Assembly: GCA_934462925.1 (NCBI GenBank)
Contig: CAKSIT010000020.1
Span: 1-33,773, forward strand
Source of the DNA: an uncultured Oscillospiraceae bacterium
Lineage (GTDB): Bacteria; Bacillota; Clostridia; Oscillospirales; Ruminococcaceae
Direction of reading: 5' to 3'
Length of the DNA stretch: 33,773 nucleotides
A program made the position numbers and the translations under genes. The notes under the pieces were generated by a model, which saw nothing but the letters and a program-made list of their open reading frames with translations, did no database searches and was not told the DNA's origin. Below, one piece after another: positions 24,377-32,827 of the stretch (its first letter is position 1; every line of letters starts with the position of its first letter).

Positions 24377-25482
24377 ACATTACTCCTCGAATTTCCTGTG
24401 GGAATGAACTCGTCAAGCTCCGCAGAAGAAATAAAATTAAACGAATTTTTTAATGCGGAATTAAAATCCTCTATCGTAAAATCCGTGCCATCATGCTCTG
24501 ATAAGCTTCCTATAACCATGCTGCCAAGCATATTCATTGCAAGATAAGGCGTATACGGCTGTTTGCGACGAATACGATTGCATTCAGCCTCTATATATTC
24601 ATTGCTGAGGATATCATTATTAACTGGATTGCACCACGGGTGGCGATAACCCGAAAGCATGAGATAAAGCATCATAGACAAACTGTATACGCTCTTGTCG
24701 GCTTCATCGGGTGCAACGAACATTCTGTACCTGCTGAAAGAGTTGTCGAACGACGACAAATTTCCCATCATAAAAGGTAACGCAGTTCCAAGATAAACAT
24801 CTCTTTCCTGTGAAACAAAAATCATTTCATCAGAAAATGAACCATAGTCATAACCTGACCTGCGCAATTTTATAATGCCCTCACAAACCTTGAGCGTTAT
24901 TTCAATCGCCTGCCGCATAGTAATCTGATATTTGGACAAATAGTAAGGAAGCGGAATTGCTTTTTTCATAAGGAAAAAGACATGGTAACTTCCATGGAGA
25001 GTTGATGAATATGTTTTAATACCATAGTTCAGCGACTCCACACCAGCTATGCTGCATTTTTGTTGAAAAGACAACTGTTCTGAAACAATACTTTTCAAAA
25101 GATAGTCTGTTTTGTAATGAGCTCTTTCAGCGTCAAGGTGTGTACCGAACAGTGCCATGTCAACAGAATCCTCGTCTGACAGCATAATATGCCTGATATA
25201 CGGTGAAACACCAGAGCCTCCATCAACGGCGACTGCGGAATAGTAATCCGCGCCCCCTATATACGAAGCTCTTTCAACCAACCTGTGTCCAAGTACCTCA
25301 AACCCGCACAAATCCAAAGAAGGCTGAATTGCGTCAGGGTTAAATTCAGAACTTTGATTTGCTTCAAAGGAAATCTCTCTCTTTGTGATAACAGCTCCCG
25401 GCACGCTAAGTCTGGACATACAAGAGGAACAGAACACATCTGCATCCTCTACGGGATTGCCGCACTTTCTGCAATAGAGCAT
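24373..25482 (-). CDS. Zinc-ribbon pseudokinase
   Basis: A 369-residue soluble protein with a zinc ribbon at the start (C4, C7, C18, C21; YCRKCG and FCSSC), then a protein-kinase-like fold. The C-lobe is recognisable by APDEADKSVYSLSMMLYLML (257-276) and SGYRHPW, equal to the APE and DxxSLG regions. The catalytic loop is replaced by SGYDYGSFSDEMIFVS (209-224, no HRD-x-x-x-x-N) and the DFG site reads LGTALP, so phosphotransfer is unlikely. EssB of type VII systems also has a pseudokinase domain but with a membrane segment and outer part; this protein has neither. Coupling to essC by ATGA suggests it binds the FHA-like domains. Confidence 0.8.
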   Translation of the reverse strand: MLYCRKCGNPVEDADVFCSSCMSRLSVPGAVITKREISFEANQSSEFNPDAIQPSLDLCGFEVLGHRLVERASYIGGADYYSAVAVDGGSGVSPYIRHIMLSDEDSVDMALFGTHLDAERAHYKTDYLLKSIVSEQLSFQQKCSIAGVESLNYGIKTYSSTLHGSYHVFFLMKKAIPLPYYLSKYQITMRQAIEITLKVCEGIIKLRRSGYDYGSFSDEMIFVSQERDVYLGTALPFMMGNLSSFDNSFSRYRMFVAPDEADKSVYSLSMMLYLMLSGYRHPWCNPVNNDILSNEYIEAECNRIRRKQPYTPYLAMNMLGSMVIGSLSEHDGTDFTIEDFNSALKNSFNFISSAELDEFIPTGNSRSNV

Positions 25483-25493
25483 CTTTTACCTCG

Positions 25494-27953
25494 CTATTCT
25501 TTTTTTCTTGTAACATACCAATCATCATAAACGCTGCCGTCTATCAGTATTGTGTTAAAACAATGTCCATACAGTTTTCCACGCGGTGTCCACAACGAAG
25601 TTTGAATAAGGATATTATACTCCCCGTCAGGATACCACACAGGAGTGAAATGAACTCGAGAATAATCAGATTTGGAATAATCAGAAGTATCGTAGTACTT
25701 TGAAAATGGATTTTTCTTCATTACAACTGTGCCGCCCAAATTCACAAGCTCTACCATAGTCGAACCATATTCAAACTCAGGCAGCTTTACGCTGCCACTC
25801 ATATCGTCAAGGGACAGGTCTGAATAAAACTGCCTTGCTTGAAGTTTGTCGTCAAGTTCGGTATCGTTAACATAAATTTTTCTGTTGGTTAAGCTGCCTG
25901 ACGTGCCCGAGTTATTCATTTCAAGCTTAACTCCAAAGCCGTATCCGGAACGTATTTTAAGCAAATTTCTGCCATTGTGATAAACATATTCCGCCCCGGG
26001 AAGATTTCCATATGTGCAAGGATAGTACTGTTCACCCATTTCAAGGCTCAATGATTCGGTTATCCAGTCAAATTGCGGAACATATCTTGGCTCGCCCGCT
26101 TCATCAACACCATCTTCGACAATATCCGTAAGCTTCCAATAGCTCCACGAAGCAGTATTGCTTGTTGGCGGCAGGCTTGCCTCGGCTTCATCAACCGTTT
26201 TTGGGGTAAAACCCGCTGGCATACTGTCGCTATATTTAGGGTTTGAAGGATTTATCTGGGTTTCAGAATCCCTTATTGTAAGCTCAAAATAAACTTCTGG
26301 AGGCATTCTCCTGCCCTCACTTGATGAAGTGCTTCTTCTATACCCATTGTGCGTCCCAATGCCATTGCCCTTGTCATACCAGTCATCCCACGCATTTTTA
26401 GGGTCGCTTCGCGAATCGTTAGCATCATAAAGGTGACCGTCTAATGTAACCCCTATTTTCCACACTCCAGTTTTGTTCGGAACTTTGATTTTTGTCCAAC
26501 AAAGCGTAGTATTGTACGGCAATTCCGAATCATAACCATATTCAGGCATTCCATCACAGGTAAGGGTAATTGTTGGAACATCGCTTGATTTTATGTCCGG
26601 TCGTGAACCATTTAACAAAAAGCCATTTGATGTTTTAACAGTAAGCTTTAGTCCATAGTCGTCCTCGCTAAGGTTATTTATATCACCATCAGAATAACGA
26701 ATATCAGGCGCAATTGTTTTTGTGTCGCCAAATTCTGTCTGCTGCCCTATAACAAACGACAGGATAGCTTCTTCACCAGCAGTAAATTCCGTATTTGTCC
26801 CAACAATGTCAATGAAAAATGGGAAAAGGCTGTTTGGACTCATTATGTCATATGCCCATTTTCTGAATATTTCCTCATCACTTGACTCAGGGTTCGTATA
26901 AGTAAACTTATTCAAATACTCCGTCGCATCATTTTCATTGATAACACAAAGATTATTCAGAATTTCACCGTATCGTTCCTCCATGAACTTTGAACGAGAA
27001 TTTATTGTACTGATAGGCCCTGCAAGAGAAATAAGTCTGCCCATTATATTGCGAATACTACTTTTGGACACTCCATCATAACTATACCCGGAGTACTGCG
27101 TAGCCTGGTCATATATTGCCCATTCAGTAATAGTGCCATAGAAATACTCTCTTTGACCTCTGTTATTAAAGTATTTGTTGTAAAACCAAAAAATTGGCTC
27201 AATTATCAGCACATACCGCTCCGAGTCAAAATACATCAGCGAGTCATCAACTGAAAAACCCATAACAGCCAAAATATATGCCATCGTAATGTTGTCAGCT
27301 CTGAGTAGTTCTTTACAGATATTTCTGTTTGGCGTAAAATAAGCCAATTTATTAAAATTGTCTGCTTTTTCCTGGCTTATCGGCATGAACCCTTTATCAT
27401 ACTTAGCAATAGGGTCATCGGGGTCAGTGTATTTGTCCAACGAATATACGCTGTACCCACTCTCGGTGCGCGAATTTGCAACAGCACCAACACCTGAATA
27501 AAACGATTGATACTCCTCCCTGCAAAACTGCAGAAAACTCATTCCCGACTGCATAGCCTGATAATATCTGTTGAGATAATCAAACTTGCAGCCTGTTCCA
27601 ACACGTACATTCGCTATGTTTCTTTGGCTTACCATATCCAAATACAAATAGCTTGCCTCTACGTACTTAAATCTGCTCCTGCCATCGTTAGTCGTATCCG
27701 TTCCCCCCGCCTCGTCACTGGAAAGCGGGTCAAGTATAGCTGCCTTCTTGCTGAAAATATCAATAGATTTAACCGTCCTGTTCTCAGTATAATCGTAAAC
27801 AGAAAATCTGTATCCCTGCTGATTATCCCACCACGAATAGCCTTTTGTACTGAAGCCGACAGACTCTGAGAACGCTACATTTGCAGGTATTCCAATTAAA
27901 ATGGCGCATACCACCACGACCGCTGCAATACGTCTTAAAACTTGAATAGCCAT
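25494..27953 (-). CDS. Large exported protein, unknown, likely surface component
   Basis: An 819-residue protein with an N-terminal signal peptide (RIAAVVVVCAILIGIPANVAFS, cut near residue 29), no lipobox, no sortase motif and no further membrane segment. The first half is helical and Tyr-rich (YLYLDMVSQRNIANV; SFLQFCREEYQSFYSG), the second half looks beta-rich with Gly/Ser/Asn turns, e.g. LKLTVKTSNGFLLNG and VWKIGVTLDG. I do not recognise the family. Its place between two surface-type genes and the pseudokinase-EssC pair, and the tight spacing (15 bases after the upstream gene, 11 before the pseudokinase), argue that it is an outer part or a substrate of this machine, such as an adhesin. Confidence 0.8.
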   Translation of the reverse strand: MAIQVLRRIAAVVVVCAILIGIPANVAFSESVGFSTKGYSWWDNQQGYRFSVYDYTENRTVKSIDIFSKKAAILDPLSSDEAGGTDTTNDGRSRFKYVEASYLYLDMVSQRNIANVRVGTGCKFDYLNRYYQAMQSGMSFLQFCREEYQSFYSGVGAVANSRTESGYSVYSLDKYTDPDDPIAKYDKGFMPISQEKADNFNKLAYFTPNRNICKELLRADNITMAYILAVMGFSVDDSLMYFDSERYVLIIEPIFWFYNKYFNNRGQREYFYGTITEWAIYDQATQYSGYSYDGVSKSSIRNIMGRLISLAGPISTINSRSKFMEERYGEILNNLCVINENDATEYLNKFTYTNPESSDEEIFRKWAYDIMSPNSLFPFFIDIVGTNTEFTAGEEAILSFVIGQQTEFGDTKTIAPDIRYSDGDINNLSEDDYGLKLTVKTSNGFLLNGSRPDIKSSDVPTITLTCDGMPEYGYDSELPYNTTLCWTKIKVPNKTGVWKIGVTLDGHLYDANDSRSDPKNAWDDWYDKGNGIGTHNGYRRSTSSSEGRRMPPEVYFELTIRDSETQINPSNPKYSDSMPAGFTPKTVDEAEASLPPTSNTASWSYWKLTDIVEDGVDEAGEPRYVPQFDWITESLSLEMGEQYYPCTYGNLPGAEYVYHNGRNLLKIRSGYGFGVKLEMNNSGTSGSLTNRKIYVNDTELDDKLQARQFYSDLSLDDMSGSVKLPEFEYGSTMVELVNLGGTVVMKKNPFSKYYDTSDYSKSDYSRVHFTPVWYPDGEYNILIQTSLWTPRGKLYGHCFNTILIDGSVYDDWYVTRKKE

Positions 27954-27968
27954 ATACTAAAACCTCTG

Positions 27969-28973
27969 TCAATTCAGCCACATTTCAGGGTCTATCAGTG
28001 TAACCTCCTCCGGGTCAACGCCAGACTCCATATTTGATTTATCCATCTGTGAGAGGTAATCGGACAGGCTGACACTGTCATCTAAGGGAAGATTGCTGTT
28101 GTCATCTGCTCCGTTTAGTTGAGTATTATCCTCTGCAGCTGGTACGTTATTCCATTTTGAAGGGTCGTCATTCCAGTCAGACGGGTCATCAGGCCACTCG
28201 GGAAGCCCATTATCATCATAGACGATATTTGCAGCTTCGCCGCTTTCATAATCATCAACATTAGGAATGTCAGAGTCGTCAATGCCAGAATCAGCAATGT
28301 CAGATGAACCATTATCAAGCACAAGATTATCCTTTGAGTCGGACAAAACGCTATCATCTGCGTCACCTAAAGCCGAACCTGTTAATGCTTCGTCATTGTT
28401 ATTTTTCTTTCCATTGGTATTGTCATCAGACAATGGCTTTTTTCCATCAGAAGATGGTTTGCCGTCATATGATGGATTATTGCCGCTTGATGAGGGAGTA
28501 TTGGCGTTTGGCAAAACATTCTTTCCATCGGTCAGATTGTTCTTTCCATCAGATGAACCTATAAGATTATAGTTCCAGTCCAAAGCAGGATTTTTAATGT
28601 TTTCGCCGGGTAATATTCCATTATCGTCTTTTTCTGTGCTATCATTAGCTCCGTTAGTGTCGCTGTCCGTCAAATCTTTATTCGGTTCAACCTGATAATT
28701 AAACTCATAGTCTGCATAATTGTCACTTGTTTCAAATATTCCGACAGATTTTGTGTATCTTTCGTCAAGCATAAGCTTTCTGACAAGGAAATATCCAAAA
28801 ACCACAACGCCAACACATAATACCACCGTTACAGAAAGAAGTATTGTGCGCATAGAAGGCCGCAGTTTTACTGCCTCCTCAGCCTGAACGGCTTTCTCCT
28901 TCTTTTCCAGCTCAGCTATCTCTTTGTCAAGCTTTTTACGCTCGGAGATATCCTTTTTCCCTGTCAGTTTCAT
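27969..28973 (-). CDS. Single-pass membrane protein with Asp/Asn/Ser-rich external region
   Basis: A 334-residue protein starting at ATG 28973 (GAGGTG 8 bases before; the ATG at 29021 would start in a hydrophobic shadow). Residues 10-35 are a charged coil (ERKKLDKEIAELEKKEKAVQ) in the cytoplasm, residues 42-64 a membrane segment (RTILLSVTVVLCVGVVVFGY), and the rest external. The external region from about residue 90 is low complexity with many DGK, SDD and NN motifs. The last part, DYLSQMDKSNMESGV to PEMWLN, is more ordered. The layout is that of a wall-spanning linker; an EssA-like role is possible by size of the inner part but sequence support is lacking. Confidence 0.75.
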   Translation of the reverse strand: MKLTGKKDISERKKLDKEIAELEKKEKAVQAEEAVKLRPSMRTILLSVTVVLCVGVVVFGYFLVRKLMLDERYTKSVGIFETSDNYADYEFNYQVEPNKDLTDSDTNGANDSTEKDDNGILPGENIKNPALDWNYNLIGSSDGKNNLTDGKNVLPNANTPSSSGNNPSYDGKPSSDGKKPLSDDNTNGKKNNNDEALTGSALGDADDSVLSDSKDNLVLDNGSSDIADSGIDDSDIPNVDDYESGEAANIVYDDNGLPEWPDDPSDWNDDPSKWNNVPAAEDNTQLNGADDNSNLPLDDSVSLSDYLSQMDKSNMESGVDPEEVTLIDPEMWLN

Positions 28974-29015
28974 AATCTGCACCTCACTAAACACAAAAAC
29001 TATAAAACCACAACA

Positions 29016-29043
29016 CTGCATAGACCCGTAAGAGCCTATGCAG
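29016..29043 (-). terminator. Weak terminator or processing hairpin after the lipoprotein gene
   Basis: CTGCATAG (29016-29023) pairs with CTATGCAG (29036-29043) around a 12-base loop. On the minus strand it is followed by a T-rich but broken stretch, so partial termination or RNA processing is likely rather than a full stop. Confidence 0.5.
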
Positions 29044-29063
29044 ATGTCGTATAAAGTTATAAT

Positions 29064-31916
29064 TTAAGAATCGGCATATACATGAATTGTAAATGTAGAT
29101 TCATAGCGCCCCTTTTCGCCTTCCAGAATTGCCGTAATAAAGGTCGAACCCTCGCCCACAGCAGTTATAACGCCCGATTTGTCAACAGTCGCAATATTAC
29201 TGTCGGCAGTAGAGTATGTAATATCAGCCGCTGTTTTCCCTTCAGGAATATAGGAGAAAGATGTCTGAACAGACTCTCCTGGTGCGATTGTAAAGGTAGA
29301 AACGTCGCTTATTAGAGCGCCTAAAGACTCAACCGCTTCTACGCCTGTGCCAACCTGTATCGGAACTTTGACTGACTGACCGCCTGCAGTAATGGTGACA
29401 TTCGCCATACCATTCTTTTTGCCTACCAGTACAAACTGCGGCTTTTTGTCCTTAGAAGGCTTATTATAGAACCATGTTCCGAACTGAATAGTCCCAGTCG
29501 TAAAATCATAAGAAGCAACATCACCTGACATAAATTTCTTGGAGATTGCATTACCTCCTACAGTCAATTTCGGCTTGACAGCCGGCGTAGCCGTAGCAAC
29601 AACAGACTGAAGCAGATTTTCAACAACAAGTATGTCTGTATTGTCGCTTACAATAGAGATGTCCTTGATTGTCGTTTTCTTAGGAATCGTAGCCACAGCA
29701 AGAGTAGTGTCGCCTTCTTCGCTGACAGGTATCGAATGCTCCTCAAGATTCATAGTAAGCTTGTCGCCCGTTTCAATGCCAAAGCTGTCATTTGCGGTAA
29801 CAGTGCATTCGCTTACCGCTCCGCCGCCGTTATCGTCAATTTCATAATGAGACTTGAAGAACGGAGTATCTTCACCCCACAGGGTTAGCTCTATCGGCGA
29901 GAAAACCTTTCCGGCAACGCTTGAAGAAGAACAAGCGTACACAGAACCTATAGGATACAATGAAAACTCAACGCAGATTCTTTCTTCTCTCGTGTCGTCG
30001 GTCTGAACAGGAAGCCCGTTCTCAACGATTTGAATATCATCGCCCGCATTTACTGGCTTCCCAGGCAAAACTGCTACACCCTCGATGCCGCAGACTTCCT
30101 CCAAGGAATTCGTTCCCTTATCAAACGAGTATATTACAGAGCCGGTCTTTACCCCGACGCCCGCCTTAACTCCAAGGTCAACAACGTTTATGCCAACAAG
30201 CTGGAATTCAAGAGCAAGTCTGAGAGCCATCTCTATCTTTGCGGAAAAGTCAAGTTTCTGAGTGCTTGACTTATCGGATATCGGTCTTATCTTGCCACTT
30301 ACAAGTTCAACGCCTGCCGTAGACGACTGCGTAAGCGTCAGCTTCAGCGAGCCATCGACTGAAAGCTCCGCCCTGATGACAAAATGAAGATTTGTATTCG
30401 GAATAATAATGTCGAGCAGCTTTTTATTTGTCGCGTCTTTTGCTTTCTTGGAAAGCTCCTTGAAGCTCTTACCCGTCAGCTGCAGGTCGTCGTATATTCT
30501 TCCGAGCTTATGCCCTTCCGTTGCCCAGTCGCCAATACTCCAACTGTCACCTCTCTGTTTGACATTATTTTGTATCGAACCCGGGTGTTCAACTGCGGAG
30601 TGAGAAAATCCGAACGTTTCCTGCTTTTTATCGGTAAGGCTGAAACGCAGCTCATCTATTTTAAGCTTAAACCAATCCCAGTGGGTTTTCAGCTTATTTT
30701 CAACGCTGACGTTCTCGTCAAATCCAAATTCAACGCTGGTCGATTGTCCGTTAGAACCGTTGACTTTGCCCTTGATTTTGACTCCGATTCCGCCTTTTCC
30801 GCTGTCAAGCGAATATGAAAGCGTCATCGACATGTTGTCGCCAATATCAAATGTTTTAGAATTCTTTGTAGCGGTTTTCTGAAGGTCGCCCGCCTGCCCC
30901 GGCCGATATACGCCGAGCGGTGCGCTTTCTCCTGTTGAATCCGCAAAAAGCGGTGCAACCTCGTCTTCAAACTCAATGCGCTGACCGTCAGGTCCATAAA
31001 ATACAGCTTGACTAAAATCAACAGGTCCTGACTGCTGCACATCTATTTCTTCATACACTTCCTCGAGCTCGGCCTTACGCGTGGCAACAGTCACCGAGCC
31101 ATCGCCGTTCTCTGTTATACCTGTAACAACAACGGCGTAATTCATCGGAATAACATCGTCCGCAGGCATAGCCAGCACCGTTCCAACCTCAAGAGAAGCA
31201 GGCACATCTCCCGCAGGAAAAGTGATTGTCTTTTCGGTGTTGTCCGTATAGCCGCCGTTTTCATCAAAAAACGTCCTGCTGCCGGTATACTCAACCTTGT
31301 AGTTTGACTCCACCACAACGCTGTTTTCGCTGGTTACGCCGCCGTAGTTAATAACATTATCCTTAACAATGGACCTGTCATAGCTTTCGCCGCCATAGGA
31401 GAAGTTAATCCACTTATCGTACGCAGTAAGCAGAGCAATGTCAGCTTCAGTTTTGCCAAGTACCTTCTTCGGGTCGAATTTCTGACCGTCAAGGGTGAAA
31501 ATCCCCTCATTTACCGAAGTCATTACATTGTCAAGATACAGCGGCTTCACCTTTGCGCTGTCGGTAAAATCAACAGTTGAAGGCTGTGTGCAGTTCATTG
31601 CACGAATAAGGGTGTCTGCTGCAAATTCCTTTGTTACCTTTCCGTTAAACTTAAGGTCGTCAGAAATATCGATAAGCCCCCACTCGGCTGCAATCTGTAC
31701 TGTATCAAATCTCTCGTCAGAGGTCTTTACAGATGTCACAAGCGGTTCTTCCTGCGTATAGTACAGCAGGTTAAAGCTATTTTCAACCATATCCAGCCAC
31801 TGGGTGACTGAGTAGTAATCGCCATTATCCACCGCCTTACAGCCGCTCAGGTTCGTCATTACAAGGCATGCTAGCATCACAGCAGCAAGAACGGTGCTGA
31901 ACATTCGTTTCTTCAT
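29064..31916 (-). CDS. Large lipoprotein with SLH-like start and Ig-like end
   Basis: A 950-residue exported protein with lipobox LSGC (signal peptide FSTVLAAVMLACLVMTN). Residues about 60-165 resemble S-layer homology repeats: VQIAAEWGLIDISDDLKFNG followed by KEFAADTLIRAMN, then a second copy with EADIALLTAYDKW. The last 80 residues match a bacterial Ig-like (BIG2) domain, FTIAPGESVQTSFSYIPEGK then ADSNIATVDKSGVITAVGEG. The centre is beta-rich with no named domain recognised. It would sit on the outer face of the membrane and touch the wall. It comes right after the WXG100 pair, behind a strong hairpin, so it may be an envelope part of the machine or a substrate. Confidence 0.82.
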   Translation of the reverse strand: MKKRMFSTVLAAVMLACLVMTNLSGCKAVDNGDYYSVTQWLDMVENSFNLLYYTQEEPLVTSVKTSDERFDTVQIAAEWGLIDISDDLKFNGKVTKEFAADTLIRAMNCTQPSTVDFTDSAKVKPLYLDNVMTSVNEGIFTLDGQKFDPKKVLGKTEADIALLTAYDKWINFSYGGESYDRSIVKDNVINYGGVTSENSVVVESNYKVEYTGSRTFFDENGGYTDNTEKTITFPAGDVPASLEVGTVLAMPADDVIPMNYAVVVTGITENGDGSVTVATRKAELEEVYEEIDVQQSGPVDFSQAVFYGPDGQRIEFEDEVAPLFADSTGESAPLGVYRPGQAGDLQKTATKNSKTFDIGDNMSMTLSYSLDSGKGGIGVKIKGKVNGSNGQSTSVEFGFDENVSVENKLKTHWDWFKLKIDELRFSLTDKKQETFGFSHSAVEHPGSIQNNVKQRGDSWSIGDWATEGHKLGRIYDDLQLTGKSFKELSKKAKDATNKKLLDIIIPNTNLHFVIRAELSVDGSLKLTLTQSSTAGVELVSGKIRPISDKSSTQKLDFSAKIEMALRLALEFQLVGINVVDLGVKAGVGVKTGSVIYSFDKGTNSLEEVCGIEGVAVLPGKPVNAGDDIQIVENGLPVQTDDTREERICVEFSLYPIGSVYACSSSSVAGKVFSPIELTLWGEDTPFFKSHYEIDDNGGGAVSECTVTANDSFGIETGDKLTMNLEEHSIPVSEEGDTTLAVATIPKKTTIKDISIVSDNTDILVVENLLQSVVATATPAVKPKLTVGGNAISKKFMSGDVASYDFTTGTIQFGTWFYNKPSKDKKPQFVLVGKKNGMANVTITAGGQSVKVPIQVGTGVEAVESLGALISDVSTFTIAPGESVQTSFSYIPEGKTAADITYSTADSNIATVDKSGVITAVGEGSTFITAILEGEKGRYESTFTIHVYADS

Positions 31917-31941
31917 GTTTTTTCCCTTTTTAACTTCACAA

Positions 31942-31981
31942 GTAACGGGCGGGCATTGTATTTCATGCCGACGCCCGTTAC
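31942..31981 (-). ncRNA. Strong intra-operon hairpin between WXG100 and lipoprotein genes
   Basis: GTAACGGGCG (31942-31951) pairs with CGCCCGTTAC (31972-31981) and an inner GGCAT/ATGCC extends the stem, with two unpaired bases and an 8-base loop. On the minus strand no T-run follows, so it is not an intrinsic terminator. A hairpin here would protect or cut the RNA and keep the WXG100 part more abundant. Confidence 0.6.
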
Positions 31982-31991
31982 ACTATCGGAA

Positions 31992-32318
31992 TCAGTCGAT
32001 GAAAGTATTAAGGCTCTTTGCAACCTTGGTTTCGGTTTCTCCGCGCTGTTCGTATATTTTCTTAGCTTCGTTGAAATAGTCTATATACTCCTGAACGAAC
32101 TGGTCAAATTTAGGAGCCCATTTGCTGTACATGGTTTCAAACTCTTGCTCAGTAACTCTCGCGTCCTGCGACATATAAATATCGGGAGTATTAACAGAAC
32201 CGCTTATCTTGCCCTTAATATTCTTAAGCTTTGTCGCCAAATCTTCCTTAGCCGCTTTAAGCTGATTTATTGCCTGTTCAAGTGCTGCAAAATCGACATA
32301 TGTATAACCGAGTGCCAT
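31992..32318 (-). CDS. WXG100-like protein, long turn variant
   Basis: A 108-residue helical-hairpin protein starting at ATG 32318 behind AGAAGGT. Helix 1 is DFAALEQAINQLKAAKEDLA, a long turn of about 25 residues (SGSVNTPDIYMSQDARVTEQ) replaces the short WxG turn, and helix 2 runs FETMYSKWAPKFDQFVQEYI. The C-terminus holds a Y-x-x-x-E-like export pattern near YIDYFNEAKKIYEQRGE. It lacks the WxG motif but its size, fold and pairing with the gene at 32346 fit the WXG100 superfamily. It and its neighbour may form a heterodimer exported by the EssC-type ATPase. Confidence 0.75.
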   Translation of the reverse strand: MALGYTYVDFAALEQAINQLKAAKEDLATKLKNIKGKISGSVNTPDIYMSQDARVTEQEFETMYSKWAPKFDQFVQEYIDYFNEAKKIYEQRGETETKVAKSLNTFID

Positions 32319-32345
32319 AATAAAATACCTTCTTTCTTAATTGTG

Positions 32346-32660
32346 TTACTTTCTATTTACCGCAAGCTTACTTGCTATACGTCCAGACCCCTGCATATCC
32401 TGTTCATAATTGTCGGCTGCCTTTACAAGCTGCTGACCATATTCCCAAATAACTTTCTTCATAGCAACAAAATCGTCTTTAAGTTCATCAAGCCGCTCAA
32501 TAGCCGTTGTTGCGTCATCGCCCTGGAATGCGTTCTGAAGCGCTTCTTTGAAGTTTGTGTAAATCTGGGTCGAGTAGATTTGCTCGTACGCTTCCGCCTC
32601 TCCCTTAATCTGCTTGCCAAGTTCTCGTGTTGCTTGATAATTGACTCTAGCCTTTTCCAT
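32346..32660 (-). CDS. WXG100-family small secreted protein (FxG form)
   Basis: A 104-residue helical-hairpin protein starting at ATG 32660, with GGAGG 8 bases before; longer in-frame starts lie inside the promoter. Helix 1 is NYQATRELGKQIKGEAEAYE, the turn carries NAFQGDDATTAI where FQG stands for the usual WxG, and helix 2 is LDELKDDFVAMKKVIWEYGQ. Such proteins leave the cell through type VII systems as dimers, often acting as both substrate and machine part. It heads the long operon behind a strong promoter, consistent with high expression. No signal peptide is present, as expected. Confidence 0.85.
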   Translation of the reverse strand: MEKARVNYQATRELGKQIKGEAEAYEQIYSTQIYTNFKEALQNAFQGDDATTAIERLDELKDDFVAMKKVIWEYGQQLVKAADNYEQDMQGSGRIASKLAVNRK

Positions 32661-32686
32661 AGCAATATCCTCCGTGTTGTTTTTTT

Positions 32687-32703
32687 GCCCTCTTGCGAGG
32701 GGC
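32687..32703 (-). promoter_or_regulatory. 5-prime leader hairpin of the WXG100 transcript
   Basis: In the leader of the long operon GCCCTC and GAGGGGC form a short stem with one bulged base, framed by A-runs on the minus strand. It lies between promoter and start and has no termination T-run in this direction. It may shield the 5-prime end of the RNA. Confidence 0.4.
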
Positions 32704-32720
32704 TTTTTGTTTGTGGTTTT

Positions 32721-32729
32721 AGTATAGCA
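32721..32729 (-). promoter_or_regulatory. Extended -10 promoter for the type VII/Tad operon
   Basis: The minus strand reads TGCTATACT, an extended -10 element about 55 bases before ATG 32660. No good -35 box is visible, which fits need for an activator, possibly the LytTR regulator encoded upstream. A-tract/T-tract DNA lies just upstream. Confidence 0.6.
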
Positions 32730-32827
32730 CAAAAAAAACGTCTGTGCATTGAAATTGTATTTTTGGTATATTTCCTGAAAAAAAGGTCGTTTGCAAACCA
32801 ATAATGCAGTTTTTTTGCATTTTCGGT

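Noticed and set aside
24373..25482. Assignment as EssB/YukC
   Set aside because: The kinase-like part is similar in idea, but the protein has a zinc ribbon and no membrane segment or outer domain, so the name is not justified.
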